NCBI GenBank assembly: GCA_034620365.1
Contig: JAQGEQ010000158.1
Coordinates: 62,001 to 126,000 of the forward strand
Reading direction: 5' to 3'
Length of the DNA stretch: 64,000 nt
Source: Pegea sp. RAD2-039
Lineage: Eukaryota; Chordata; Thaliacea; Salpida; Salpidae
A program made the position numbers and the translations under genes. Of the stretch, positions 38,471 through 49,740 are shown piece by piece (the first letter of the stretch is position 1; each line of letters opens with the position of its first letter). A model generated the notes under the pieces. The model searched no databases and was not told where the DNA came from. It saw nothing but the letters and a program-made list of their open reading frames with translations.

Positions 38471-39255
38471 TCTTCCACAAATCTCTACCGAAAATAAGCA
38501 ACTTTCAAATTTACTGCTATTAGTCAAACTATAAGTTAGTCTGTAAACAAAAATAGATTTATAAAATGTTTAAGAAAGATTTTATAGTATTTGATTGCTG
38601 ACTAACATCCATTAAGAAAGAATTTTTTAACAATTTCTTTTATATTCTAGAATAAAGTTTCATAAAACTTGTTTTAATGAAGTTTACAATTAAAAGAAAA
38701 TTATAAATTTTTATCAAGAAGTAAGTTTAAACTAACAAGGGTTTCAAGTGTAATATTTTACAAATTTGGATTGATTGTCCTTTAGTTGTAAATTAGCTTT
38801 CATTTAATGAAAAATAGAATATGTAAAAATTAATAAGTCTGTTGGTTGTTATGCTAGAAAAGTAAACGAGATATAAAATGTTAATTTTTTTACAAAACAA
38901 ATAATTAAATTTAAATTAAAAGAGAGTTTTATTAAACACTTAAAAGTTTTTTATTGAGTAAAAAAATATTTGATATAAAATGTTTCATTTAAACCTCTAC
39001 AAATAAACTTTGTTTATGAATAACAAATTAATATTAAAATTGTAAAAACAAATTTTGTAAGCTTGACCCAACAAACTCTAGATTACGACAAAGTGATAAA
39101 TAATGGAAAATTACAAGAACTTTAACAAAATATCAATGGTTATAAAAGCCTAATTTGAAGTTAAACTTTTGTTCAACAAAAATTCTATTAGTAAAGAGAT
39201 TAATTAACTTGAGTATCTAATATATAGAAGAAGTGACATAAAAACAATTTTGTTT
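38471..39255 (+). repeat. 0.8-kb repeat, copy 2
   Basis: Direct copy of 996-1790, here without the 329-993 element on its left. Confidence 0.8.
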
Positions 39256-40176
39256 CATTTTTGAAAAGATATAACTGATAATGTGATCAAAAAATTTATA
39301 ACCTTCAGTTAATCAAAGATAATTATTTATGGCATCACTAAAATCTGTTTCATATTCAGTTATATCTAAAATTTAATTTCTTATTATTAAAAATAGTTTA
39401 ATTTAAATCTTATAATTATTTTTAATCTTTTAATTACTTTGAATAAAAATTTATATTAATGAATAATATATGATAATATAAATCAAAAAGTAACACTAAA
39501 TGAAATAACTTAAGTAATTGTAATTTTTATGAATGAATAAATTAGTTGTTTTGTTACTTTTACTTTATATTTTGCATTTGTATATCAAAAAGATATAGAT
39601 TAAAGATATATTTTTTAAAATATAGAAATAACAAGAATTTGCCTTTCTTGAGATTGTTTGATAATTTACAATTATGCTTTTTAAGAGTAAGTTTCTTTTA
39701 GATTTTAATTATTTTTTTTAGCTAAACAAGAAAAATTTTTTCCAAAAAAAATGTAAGTTTAAGTAAGAAAATAAAAATCATAATTATTCGTAATTAAATG
39801 TTTCAAGGATATTTGTATCACTAAAACTCTAACTTGTAGAATCTTCCTAATATTAATTAAATATTAAACTGTTTAGTATTAGGCATCTAAATTTTTGCTT
39901 GCTTTAAATCTAATTTAATAAATCTATTAATGGATATTATTTATTATGATTCTTAATTTTAGTCAGAAATGATCTTAAATGTCTTCTGATTAATTGCTGA
40001 AAAGCATCATCTGATGACTACCTCTAAAAACCACAAACTATGAACACTTTTACTGATCAAACTTTTACTGTTTTTTCAAATTTATTTTAGTATTTGAATT
40101 ATAAAGCAAACATTTACTACTTAGAAAGTATTATTTTTAATTTGAATTTAAATTAAAATTAATTAGGAATATACAA
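39256..40176. other. Gene-free stretch
   Basis: No gene or clear repeat match until the truncated module N. Confidence 0.5.
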
Positions 40177-40191
40177 CCGTAAAGATTATGA
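40177..40191 (-). pseudogene. Truncated SL-like module N (5' hairpin only)
   Basis: Hairpin sequence TCATAATCTTTACGG and a few following bases match the modules. Homology stops just after TGTATATTCC, so leader end, Sm-like site and 3' stem are missing. The upstream dyad remains at the normal 67-bp distance. Confidence 0.35.
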
Positions 40192-40234
40192 AACAGCAAG
40201 CTTATTTTAGTTTCTTAAATAATTCATGTATAAC

Positions 40235-40258
40235 TTTGGAAGAAGCACTTTTGCAACT
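40235..40258 (-). promoter_or_regulatory. PSE-like dyad N
   Basis: Minus strand AGTTGCA-AAAG-TGCTTCT then TCCAAA, 67 bp before the truncated module N. Confidence 0.35.
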
Positions 40259-41623
40259 AATTATCAAATAAGTTTATATCATAATGAAAATAAACTAGTA
40301 ATTTAAAAATAAGTTTAATAATAATTTCAGTTGTTCAACAAAAAACTTTTATAAACATAACAGTTTTACATAATTATTAATGATTAGCAAAAAGCAAACC
40401 AGGCACTAATTTGACATCTTACAATTTTTAAGTAATCAGTTAAAGTTATTGGAATAACAAGCTTAAGTGAATTATAAAACTAACTATTTAAAGTTACAAT
40501 AAAGATTGTTTTTCACCTTTAAGTCAAATTTTCTGTGTAAGCAGTGTTTGTCAACAAATAGTATATTATTAAAATTAGAAAAAAATATCGTATTTTAGCT
40601 TGATCCCACAAACTCTAGATGGCAACAACGTTTATAAGTAATGAAAAGTATATCTTTCAAACATTTCTTCATGACAACAAATCGTTTACATAATTTTGAG
40701 TTGAAATACTTTTCAACGAAACTTCATTCAGTGAATCAGTGGAAAATCATAACTTCTTATTTTCTAAAAAATTGACAAAACACTTGATTAGATTAAAGTT
40801 ATTTCCTTTTCATGTCGTTTAATCAAAATCATTATGTTTCTTTAACAAGCCTTATTTATCAAAAAGTTTAATATCTTCAGTATTCATTCTTTACAATAAA
40901 ATTTGACTTATAAGATGGTATCGTGAGATAACACTTATATTAATATAAAGACATCTTCTGATCAAAAGATTACGGAACTTACAAGTCATTAGGGAACTAA
41001 TTTTATATTTTTGAAATAAATGGAAGAATATTTTGATTAATTTTGACCAACACGCAGTACTTTTGAAGTAGTTAACAGATTTTTGATCTATTTATTATTA
41101 TAGAGAGATTTAAGAGTTGTTGAAATTATAACTTGCATTTTCAATTTTTCATTTTTGATTCAAAGAAAAGATTTATGATGAAACAGTCTTTAATAACGTC
41201 AAATTAAGGTTTTAGTTGTTTCTTACTGATCATGAAGAATTTAAAACATATTGTTTGTATTAAAATTGTTTAGATAGCATAAAATACTCAATGAAGAAAG
41301 TAAGAAATTTAATATGTGATGAATTTTAAAATATTTAAAAGAAATTAAAAAGAAAATTACTAACAGCAAATAGAATTTAGAAACCTTCGAGCAATTTATA
41401 GAAAACGCTCAATCCTGATATTGTTATGAAAAACAATATTAGTTTGTTCAATAGATTTTGGGCAAAAAAAAACTGTTGTTTGTTAAAAAATGTTGACTTA
41501 AATGCATAAAAAAAGATTTAAAGAAAATTAGCTTACACTTTCTTAAAAAAAATATGTAAACATCAAACAATATCCAAATACACAAAATCTTATTTTATCT
41601 TGGAAATAACTTACTTGATAACC

Positions 41624-41647
41624 AGATGCAAAACTGCATCTTCCAAA
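41624..41647 (+). promoter_or_regulatory. PSE-like dyad L
   Basis: AGATGCA-AAAC-TGCATCT then TCCAAA, 69 bp before module L. Confidence 0.45.
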
Positions 41648-41692
41648 TTAGCATATAAAGTTCAAATTACGTGATAAAACAATTTCATTTCT

Positions 41693-41788
41693 CCGTAAGC
41701 TTTATGGTTATATATTATTTTCATTTAATCTTATGTTTGTGGTGTCGGTAAATTTTTCGATTGCTGTAATCAATCGATAAAGTTATTG
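41693..41788 (+). ncRNA. Spliced-leader/snRNA-like module L
   Basis: Plus-strand copy. Hairpin CCGTAAGCTTTATGG is fully paired with one G-U. The leader-like segment ends TTTGTG at 41741, followed by GTGTCGG. AAATTTTTCG is intact and the 3' stem TCGATTG/CAATCGA is perfect. Dyad 69 bp upstream. Confidence 0.48.
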
Positions 41789-42030
41789 TTCATATTATTT
41801 TTTCAAAGATACTATTAGTTCAAATTAAATTTAAGTATCATTAAACTGAGCTTCCATCAAAAACAGTTATTTTATTTCTTGGTTCAACTAAATAATTAAG
41901 TATTTTATAAATTAAAAATTAATAGTACATTGGTTACTAGGACTATTTAAAATCTTTATTGTTTTAGATAATGTAAACAAATCAGGAAAAAAAGATAAAC
42001 ATACAAAAAACAAGTCGACTGTTTCCTTTT

Positions 42031-42044
42031 CCGCTACTTGGCGC
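42031..42044 (+). promoter_or_regulatory. CTCF-core-like motif variant
   Basis: CCGCTACTTGGCGC followed by TAGACGG. Confidence 0.28.
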
Positions 42045-42816
42045 TAGACGGTTTGTTTTCAAAAAACACTTAAAAATAAACGTCATTTATTATAATTATA
42101 ATATTTTTTGGTATTACTTTCAGTTTAAAGAAAATATTATATAACATATTTAGACATATTTGTTTTTTTTGGAATCTGGAAAAGGTTAGTAAGTCATATA
42201 GTTTCCATTCTTAAAAGTTAATTTTACCTTTTTTATTGTAAATTGATATATCAACGGCAAAAAATTACAATTTTTAAAACATTAGAATCAAAATTATATT
42301 ATTTGATATTTTATCTCATGATAGTAAAAAGAACAGCATTGCCAAGCTGATATTTAATGATTTCGATTAAATGATAATAAAAAGCATAATACTAGTTTTT
42401 TTGAATGAAAAGTTTTCAATTAGTAAAAAATCTGTCATATTACTAATAACATGTTTACAAAAAAATTTTGTGATGAATAATAACTCAAGTTAATAAACTT
42501 ATTCATTATTTAAAGTTTCCTTGTAAAGTAAAACTTTGAATTTAACTCCAAATTTACAAACTTTGCAATACTTTACGAAAGTTTGAGTTTTATTTTACTC
42601 CTCATTTCTTATAAACGTTGTTGCAATCTGAAGTGTATGGGATCAAGTTCAAATGAAACTAATTTTATAATTTTATTGATAAGCATTTTGTTGACAAAAA
42701 TTGTTATAAAAGAAAATTTGATTTAAAGTTGATAAGAAAATTTATTTTAAGTTTACTATTATACAAACCAAATTAGTTTAAATTTTCTTATCCAGTTGTA
42801 TTTCATTCAAATAATC

Positions 42817-42840
42817 AAATGCAAAACTGCATCTTCCAAA
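42817..42840 (+). promoter_or_regulatory. PSE-like dyad M
   Basis: AAATGCA-AAAC-TGCATCT then TCCAAA, 67 bp before module M. Confidence 0.43.
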
Positions 42841-42883
42841 TTAGTATTGTTATCCAGATAAGAAATAAAATGATATAACTTCT

Positions 42884-42979
42884 TCGTAAGCTTTACGGTT
42901 ATATATTATTTTCATTCAATCTTATGTATGTGGTATCGGTAAATTTTTCGATGGCTTTATTAAATCGATATAGTTATTG
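42884..42979 (+). ncRNA. Spliced-leader/snRNA-like module M
   Basis: Plus-strand copy. Hairpin TCGTAAGCTTTACGG pairs with one G-U. The segment ends TATGTG at 42932 before GTATCGG. AAATTTTTCG is intact; the 3' stem is CGAT/ATCG. Dyad 67 bp upstream. Flanked by two direct ~280-bp repeats (42510-42790, 43075-43355). Confidence 0.45.
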
Positions 42980-43074
42980 TTGATATTAATGTTATAAAGA
43001 TGCTGTTATATATAACTTTAATATCGTGTTTTTAACTAATATTAACTATAATTAACTTATTTATTATTTAAAGT

Positions 43075-43900
43075 TTAGTTGTAAAGTACTTTAGCTCCAA
43101 ATTAAAAAACTTTGCAATCCTTTACGAAAGATTGAGTTTTAATTTACTTTTCATTTCTTATAAACGTTGTTGCAATCTGAAGTGTATGGAATAAGGTTCA
43201 AATGAAATTAATTTTATAATTTTATTGATAAGCATTTTGTTAACAAATATTTTTCAAATAGAAAATTTGATTTAAAGTTGATAAGAAAGTTTTTTATAAG
43301 TTTACTATTATACAAACCAAATTAGTTTAATTTTTCTTATCAAGTTTTATTTAATTTAGATTTAAAGTTATTTTTACTTCAATGATTAAAATTAAAAATG
43401 ATCAATCGTACTGACGATAGAAAAATAAATCAAAGCCATGTGACTTTTTGTTCTTAATAATGAGAGTACTATAAGACTCAAAAATCATTTTCCTTTGATC
43501 TTCAAAATAATTTAAAAATTATACAAATCATATAATGTTATCTATCCATAGACTATAACTATCAGATTTAAATTTATTTCTATTTCAATAATTAAGATTA
43601 AAATTAACCGTCGTTTTGACAAATTTAAATTATGTCAAAAGCCATGTGACTTTTTGTTTTTAAAATAGTAAATTGAGAGTACTATAAGACTTAGAATTTT
43701 TTTCGTTTGAACTTCAAAATAATTTTCAAAAAGGTTTAACAACATTTTAATCTATCTTCTATGAGTTAAATCCTAATTTTTTGTCAAAATAAATATTTCT
43801 TGAAAATCCTTTTTTTGTTAAAGGATAATAAACTTTATTAACCAGGTTACTTTAAAATTAATAATTCCTGCTATATTTTGGGTAAAATTTATTAGCAAAA
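43075..43900 (-). repeat. 0.65-kb composite family, copy 4, with extension
   Basis: Colinear with 62535-63362, including a second CATGTGACTTTTTG box at about 43636. Homology ends near GCTATATTTTGGGTAAAATT. Confidence 0.7.
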
Positions 43901-44280
43901 GTTCAAATTTATGACCTTTTTTACTGCTTTCGTCACCAAACGGATACAATAATTCGGCTACAAAAACAAATAAATAAACTTTCAACATTCATGGGATAGA
44001 TTAGTTTAATAATTTGTATATTTGTAGAATAATGTTTATTTTTTTAACGTTAATTTTCTTGAATTAAGTTTTTTACCATAATTGATTAACTTATGTATTT
44101 GGTGAGGTAAAACATCTGTGTTGAAATCATAAAGAAAAATATCTTATATACATTGTGTTTATTTATTAACTATGTAAATATTAAATAATATTGTTTAAAT
44201 TTTGAAAAAACAAGAAATTTTTATTTAGAAATATAAATAAGCTTTCCAGTCTGTTAGTATTCACAATTTAAAAACAAAAC

Positions 44281-44770
44281 ATTCAATTGGCTTTTGACTT
44301 AATTTCTAAAAGTCTTCATTTATCAGCGCCACCAAACTTTTTTAAATTATCAAATATGTTATTAATATACAACAATTTTAATTCAAACTTGAAAAATATG
44401 AATTTATTTATAAACAAATATTTTCTTTAAAAGTACAAAAAGTAATTCGTTTAAACTTGACCCCCACAAACTCTAGATTAAAACAAAATTATAAATACTC
44501 AGAAATTCTGAAAAGTATCAAGGTTATTGTACTTTCGACAGACGATATTTTTGGAGTTGAAATACTTTTCAACAAAACTTTAATTAAAAGTTAAATAAAT
44601 TTAGTTTGTATTTTGTACAAAAAATAAAGTAAAAACAATTGATGTTAAATTTCTTTTACTTGTTTTGAAACATGTTACTAATAATGTAAATAAAAGTTTA
44701 CAAAAAGAAAACTTTTTTTCAACAAAAATAGTATTTCTACTTAAACTTCAACTTAAAAGGAAATTAAGGA
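44281..44770 (+). repeat. Non-coding element with ordered boxes, example 2
   Basis: Same box order as 37015-37610: GGCTTTTGACTTAATTTCTA, ACTTGACCCCCACAAACTCT, GTTGAAATACTTTTCAAC. No open frame. Confidence 0.55.
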
Positions 44771-46802
44771 ACGGAAATCTTTATTTCTATTTTGTTTTTT
44801 AATATTACTAAAATAAGTTAATTGAATATCATTTCGACAAATATACTTTTAATGCTGTAAATACTTCAATGCAGTAGAAAATTATTTGAAAAGATTTTAA
44901 TTCTTAAAGTTTTAATTTCTTAGTCATCCAAGTAATATTACAATAAGATTTTATATGTTAAAAATATTTTTATTCAAATAAGTTTACAATTATAAATACA
45001 AGCAAACAAATAGATTTCTATATATACAATTATAAGTTATTCAATGAATTATTGAATTAGTTATTTTATTAATTAAATTTACAGTTTAAAAATTATCAGA
45101 AAAAAAGTAACCAACAGGAAAATTTAATCTATTATTGTAGAAAATCTATTTTATTGCAAATTTGGAATTTAATTTTTCTAATGAAATTTCAAGTAGTAAA
45201 TAAATTAAAAAGCTTAAGTTTAGATTCTTTACAAATAATAATAGAATTAATTTAGGTCAAAAGTTTTTCTTATAGTTCTAAACATGTCACTGATAATGTG
45301 AGCAAATTTAGTGTTGTGAGTTTAAATAAAAATTATATAAATATTAAAAAAATAATGTTTTGTAAGTTCAAACATTTTGACCTATTTATCTAACAAATGT
45401 ATGGTTACAACATTTGAAATTTTATAAAATAGGAAAATAATACTATAATAAGAATATTTTGTTGTTGGAAAACAAATATTAAAATGCTAAATTCTAGTTT
45501 TTTTTGTATTTTACAATCTACTAAAATAAATTCCAATAAAAGTCAGACAAACTGCAAATAATTTGTTGAATTCTGTTTTTCTCTGACTGCTAGTAAATTT
45601 ACATGGTAGAAAATGTTGGAAAACTATTCTCTTTATTCTTACTAATGTTATTCTAAACTTATTTAAGTATTGTACAAAAACCAGTTTATTAAAATTAATC
45701 TCATAGTTATTATATATAAATGCAAATATATTGAAAAAATTACTGTATTTTATTTTACAATATTGCTGTGAATCATAGCTTACGATCATTGGTTACTTGA
45801 GGCATAATGTTTGTTTGATTATGAAACACATAACGTTTTCAAACATAGAATTTGTTTTAATGATTTTAAGAAACTTGATCAAGCTTCGAATTTTAGTAAT
45901 GGAGAACTGTCTATAAGTATAAATAAAGAAATCAAAATATTTTTATCACGGAGACTATCACTTGAAACAAAAGAATTCAGTTTAAGATCACTTAAATATA
46001 AACATTAGAAGAACAGGTAATAATGAAACAATAAAGACAATTTTTACGTTCAATGACTTGACAAGTTGTTTAATTATTTTTCCTAACAAATTGTTTATGT
46101 TTACTTAAGAACTCTTTTGGTCTTATAGACTTGCTTAGAAGGCTTTATATATTTTTTTCAAACTATTTACATAGTTAAGAAACTAATCTGAAAACAAATT
46201 ATTTATTTTTAAAGGTTTTTTAATTCAGTGAAAAACATTATCCGCTAATTCTGATCAGTTTAAATTGTTTATGAGAACTGAAATACTAAGCAGTGCAAAT
46301 ATCAAAGATACTGATGATGTAATATTTATTAAAGAACTTTTATTTCTTTAAACATCTTAGATACAGATCTCATCTTAATACTTTCATTCTGAATTTAGTG
46401 AATCACTGTGAAATACTATTGCTATTTTGTACCTGTAGTTATTTCTTAGCAAGTACAAGTTTAAATAATGAATATTACAATTTAATTAACTAATAATGTG
46501 TAGTGGTTTACTATTTTAGAAAACAAGTTTCAAAAGAAATACCAGTTTTTTACATAAATCTTTTCGTTCAATATTCAAATAAATAAGTTTGCAATTATAT
46601 TATTGACACTTGGTATTCATAAACTTCTTATAAGATTTTTATTTTGGATTGCGTTTTATTTTTAAATAAAAAATGTGTAATTGCTTTTTAGATTTTAAAC
46701 AAAACTTTGCAAAAAAAGTTTTTACGTGAAAACTGTTCTTAGAAATTTTATAATGAAACTTTTTTAAATTGCAGAAAATATCAAATTTTAAAAATACTTT
46801 AA

Positions 46803-46815
46803 GCGCCAGTTAGCG
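46803..46815 (-). promoter_or_regulatory. CTCF-core-like motif, in the repeat-poor island
   Basis: CGCTAACTGGCGC on the minus strand, about 1.6 kb upstream of the zinc-finger gene; the only clear copy in 44.8-54 kb. Confidence 0.3.
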
Positions 46816-47913
46816 AAACTAAAAAACAACCTTACAATTTATTGGTTTTGTACGAAATTTATTCGCATAAATAAATTCTTTATTATAGAGAAATAGAATT
46901 AATTATAAATAAATATATCTCTTAAAAAAGTATTGCAGAAATTGTATTTACAACGCATCTGTTATAATTCTAAAATAAAAATAAATAAAAGATATTACTA
47001 ACAACCTTATTTTCACACAAAAAAGCTTTACCAATTATTAAATACAAAATATTTTATATTGATATTTTTTTACTAAAATAAAATTATTGATATTATTTCT
47101 GCTTTTAAAAAAATTTGAAATTTTAAGGTCAAGCTAATAATAAACATCTTTAATAAATGTTTAATAACTTGTTCTCACTACACACTACTTTAGTGGGCTT
47201 ATAAATGTCAAACTTTATACTGAAGAAATAAGATAAAGTCTATAAAAATTGAAAACTTATATTTTAAAGTATACAATAGAAAATGTTAGAAATTGTTGTT
47301 TGTGTAACATCATGGTAAACACAAGAAACTTCAGTTTTGTAACAACAATTGCAATCAAACGATTATGTTAAGCAGTTTACTATTGACGTAGTCATACAGA
47401 TAAACAATACTAACATACAAACTAAATTGGACAGTTTGGTTTGGAAATAATTTGGAATCAATAGTTTGTATCACCTTATGCAAATTTATAAAACATATTT
47501 CTAATAAGGTATTTCTAGATATATTCCACTTAAAAATGTGAATTAGATTTACTTTCGTTTATTAAATTTGTCTCTTTGTTTTCCAGATTATTTTTTGCTG
47601 ACAGTAGTACCTTACAGCTTTATGCATATTTACTGCAGTCAATCTAAGATAAATAATACTTTTCGGAAGAAAAAAGATATTTTGATTTTTAAAGCCAAGT
47701 TAAAAAAAAACTTATTTTCCCAAAATTATGATTTATATTCCTGAAAATTGGTTTCTGGTAGAACAATCTAAAAATATATTTTAATTTTCTTTCCAAAAAT
47801 AGTTAAACAACAAACTTCAACTGATCAATTTAAAAACACTGCTTAGTAATTATAAAAGTGTATTTGCTTATTTTTTTATTTATATATCTGCTTATATATA
47901 ATATATTTTTCAG

Positions 47914-48038
47914 GTAAACATTTATTTCAAATCATCAAAAACTCGAAGAAAAGAGCAGAAAACTTAGCATTAAGAGATATTAAAAAACGTTTAATAGAAA
48001 ATCTAAAGATAACGTTGAATGCTAAAGACTTTTTGTGA
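47914..48038 (+). CDS. Possible terminal coding exon, unrecognised product
   Basis: A good acceptor (run of T ending TTTTTCAG at 47906-47913) precedes a frame open from 47916 to TGA 48036-48038. It encodes about 40 residues beginning KHLFQIIKNSKKRAENLAL and continuing with a basic, helix-prone stretch. The composition (Lys, Arg, Glu, Leu, Ala) is less like translated AT-rich intron than most frames here. I do not recognise the family. There is no in-frame ATG, so it could only be the last exon of a gene starting upstream or an exon-like chance frame. It lies 0.35 kb before the zinc-finger gene on the same strand. Confidence 0.22.
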
Positions 48039-48349
48039 AATGTTGTCAATTAGAAAGCTTTTGTCAGGCTATTTTGAATTGTTTACTTTCATTAAATTTT
48101 TGTTGTAGTATTGAATATGGCAATAAACCACTTTAAAATTTACTTAAGATATTTTCTTGTAAAATAAATATTTATATTTTAAGAAACTGTGAATAATTGT
48201 TTTTGGTTCAATTATAATTCTTTTTTTAAATAAACTATAATTTTATATTGCATAGAAATTAACAAAAAGTTAATTCAGATTACAATCGAATTGATTTGTA
48301 TATAATATATTGTTTTTTTTAACTTTTTATTACACTAAAAACTAAAACG

Positions 48350-48365
48350 TTTTGTTTACATGTAG
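48350..48365 (+). promoter_or_regulatory. Possible 3' splice acceptor upstream of the zinc-finger ATG
   Basis: A T-rich tract ending ...GTTTACATGTAG lies 24 nt before the ATG. The AG at 48364-48365 would be a usable acceptor for either a cis intron or a trans-spliced leader. The in-frame TAG is part of this acceptor, so splicing here would leave the frame open from 48366 (L-N-K-L-K-L-N-L-Met). No upstream donor exon can be assigned by eye. Confidence 0.4.
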
Positions 48366-48389
48366 CTCAACAAGTTGAAACTGAATTTA

Positions 48390-49172
48390 ATGGACGACAA
48401 AGAATCTGATTGCATGCGAAAATTGTTACCAAACGAAATTAACATCAGAGGTGAAACACCTAACAAGAAAAATGATAATGAATGTGTTAGTGAATTTGAT
48501 AGCTGGTACGGAATTAACTTTGATGAAGTCAGTTCAAACAATGAAATAGAAAATACAACAACTAAGAAAAGCGTTTCTACCAAAATTGGTGCTTCAGCAG
48601 AAAATAGTGGAAAAGAAGAAAACAAACTTTTGTTTAAGAAAATTTCAATTGGCAAGGACAAATATGAATGTTTGATTTGTTGCAGACGCTTAAGTTGCAG
48701 ATCTCAATTTATTATTCACGAAAGAATTCATACTGGAGAAAAACCATATGAATGTATTGTTTGTAGAAAAAAGTTTAGTAAAAAATCAAATCTTTTATCA
48801 CATGAAAGAACACATACTGGTGAGAAACCATTTGAATGTATTGTTTGTGGAAAAAAGTTTGGTCAAAATTCAGATCTCATAAAACATAAAAGAACTCATA
48901 CTGGTGAAAAACCATATGAATGTATTGTTTGTGGAAAAAAGTTTAGTCAAAATTCAAACCTCTTAAGACATGAAAGAACTCATACTGGTGAGAAACCATT
49001 TGAATGTATTGTTTGTGGAAAAAAGTTTAGTCAAAATTCAATCCTCTTAACACACGAAAGAACACATACTGGTGAGAAACCATTTGAATGTATTGTTTGT
49101 GGAAAAAAGTTTAGTCGAAATGACCTTCTTTCACAACATAAGAGAACTCATACTGGTGAAAAACCAATTTAA
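48390..49172 (+). CDS. Six-finger C2H2 zinc-finger protein, probable DNA-binding transcription factor
   Basis: This 260-residue protein, counted from the first ATG, is a likely nuclear sequence-specific DNA binder. Residues 1-91 are polar and partly acidic (Asp/Glu/Ser/Asn rich) with no domain I recognise; no KRAB, BTB or SCAN is visible. Residues 92-259 are six C2H2 fingers of exactly 28 residues each, starting at 92, 120, 148, 176, 204 and 232, all with C-x2-C, H-x3-H and TGEKP linkers. Finger 1 is atypical: the conserved Phe and Leu of the core are Leu and Phe. Helix positions -1/3/6 are C/Q/I, K/N/S, Q/D/K, Q/N/R, Q/I/T and R/L/Q, so fingers differ mainly in the base-contacting residues. 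The frame is open upstream to a TAG at 48363-48365, which overlaps a possible splice acceptor, so an upstream coding exon is possible. ATG at 48390 is the only plausible start in this exon. The family is certain; its target and orthologue are unknown. Confidence 0.93.
   Translation: MDDKESDCMRKLLPNEINIRGETPNKKNDNECVSEFDSWYGINFDEVSSNNEIENTTTKKSVSTKIGASAENSGKEENKLLFKKISIGKDKYECLICCRRLSCRSQFIIHERIHTGEKPYECIVCRKKFSKKSNLLSHERTHTGEKPFECIVCGKKFGQNSDLIKHKRTHTGEKPYECIVCGKKFSQNSNLLRHERTHTGEKPFECIVCGKKFSQNSILLTHERTHTGEKPFECIVCGKKFSRNDLLSQHKRTHTGEKPI
48729..49172 (+). repeat. 84-bp tandem coding repeat (zinc-finger units)
   Basis: The fingers repeat with a strict 84-bp period. Stretches encoding the TGEKP linker and the ECIVCGKKF segment are nearly identical at nucleotide level, including synonymous positions, in fingers 3 to 6. 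The helix codons differ. This pattern fits recent unit duplication or gene conversion within the array combined with divergence of the DNA-contact residues. Confidence 0.8.
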
Positions 49173-49244
49173 TGAATTGTGTGTGGAAAGCAATTTGGCC
49201 ATCATGCAATTCTTTCATACCATCAAACAACTTACATTATTTAG
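49173..49244 (+). pseudogene. Decayed seventh zinc finger downstream of the stop codon
   Basis: Read in the gene's frame, the sequence after the linker continues as a finger: stop, stop, IVCGKQFGHHAILSYHQTTY, then TAG at 49242-49244. Compared with the finger template, the Glu codon GAA corresponds to TAA (the gene's present stop, 49170-49172), the first Cys TGT corresponds to TGA (49173-49175), and the last zinc-binding His is Tyr (49233-49235). Spacing Phe-x5-Leu-x2-His is intact and there is no frameshift. The protein therefore seems to have lost a C-terminal finger by point mutation. Confidence 0.8.
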
Positions 49245-49678
49245 ATTCAAAGTAATCAGAAAAAAGATCAGATAAAGATCAATTTTGACTCATCCTAGTT
49301 TTTAGTATTTCATGTTTTTCTTCTATTATTTTTCTAACAACATTTTAAAGTTTCGTTGGTTTTAAGTATTTCTGATTTTTTCTTGTAATTTCAGCAAAAA
49401 ACGTTTTTGTTTATTTAAACGGTTATTTATGGTTATAGTAACTCTTTTGTGTTATTGACTATATACTTGAAAGCTATTATCTCTTAATTTTTTAACTTTT
49501 AATTTGCAAACGGTTAATTGTTGTAAATCAATTTTCAATCTTTTTAATAGATAAACAAAATGCAAATAATGAACATACAGTGCAGAATTTAGATATAAGA
49601 AATGTGAAAAAGTGTTAAATATTACAATGTAGCAATGTTATTCTTTTTAAGAAAAGAAATTCTGCAAGTTTGGCTTAT

Positions 49679-49740
49679 AATAAAATTAAAATTGAAAAAA
49701 GCAAATAAGCGAGTATTTTGATGTAAGTAAGAGCAATAAA
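49679..49740 (+). terminator. Candidate polyadenylation signals of the zinc-finger gene
   Basis: The first AATAAA hexamers downstream of the stop codon are at 49679-49684 and 49735-49740, about 0.5 kb into the presumed 3' UTR. In DNA this A+T-rich the hexamer is common by chance, so only position supports them. Confidence 0.35.

Larger units (their letters stand above)
40490..43365 (+). repeat. Direct partial copy of the 6.3-kb repeat
   Basis: Matches 7080-9340 in direct orientation with an extra unit (about 42790-43080, module M) between two copies of a ~280-bp segment. Forms a 2.9-kb inverted pair with 28640-31560, about 9 kb apart. Confidence 0.82.
44780..48349. other. Repeat-poor flank upstream of the zinc-finger gene
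   Basis: Lacks the large repeats seen elsewhere. Contains a good polypyrimidine-CAG acceptor at 47573-47586 followed by a short frame ending TAA, the exon-like frame at 47916-48038, and one CTCF-like motif at 46803. Likely holds introns or promoter of the zinc-finger gene, but no exon can be confirmed. Confidence 0.4.

Noticed and set aside
45808-46008. 65-codon plus-strand frame followed by CAG|GTAATA
   Set aside because: No in-frame ATG, no convincing acceptor, and the frame ends in TAG before the donor-like site.
48356-48661. 101-residue frame antisense to the zinc-finger gene
   Set aside because: A shadow of the coding strand; its Ser/Leu/Phe-rich sequence mirrors the Asp/Glu/Asn-rich N-terminal coding region.
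49072-49275. Overlapping plus-strand frame across the end of the zinc-finger gene
   Set aside because: Alternate frame of the finger repeats; no independent support.
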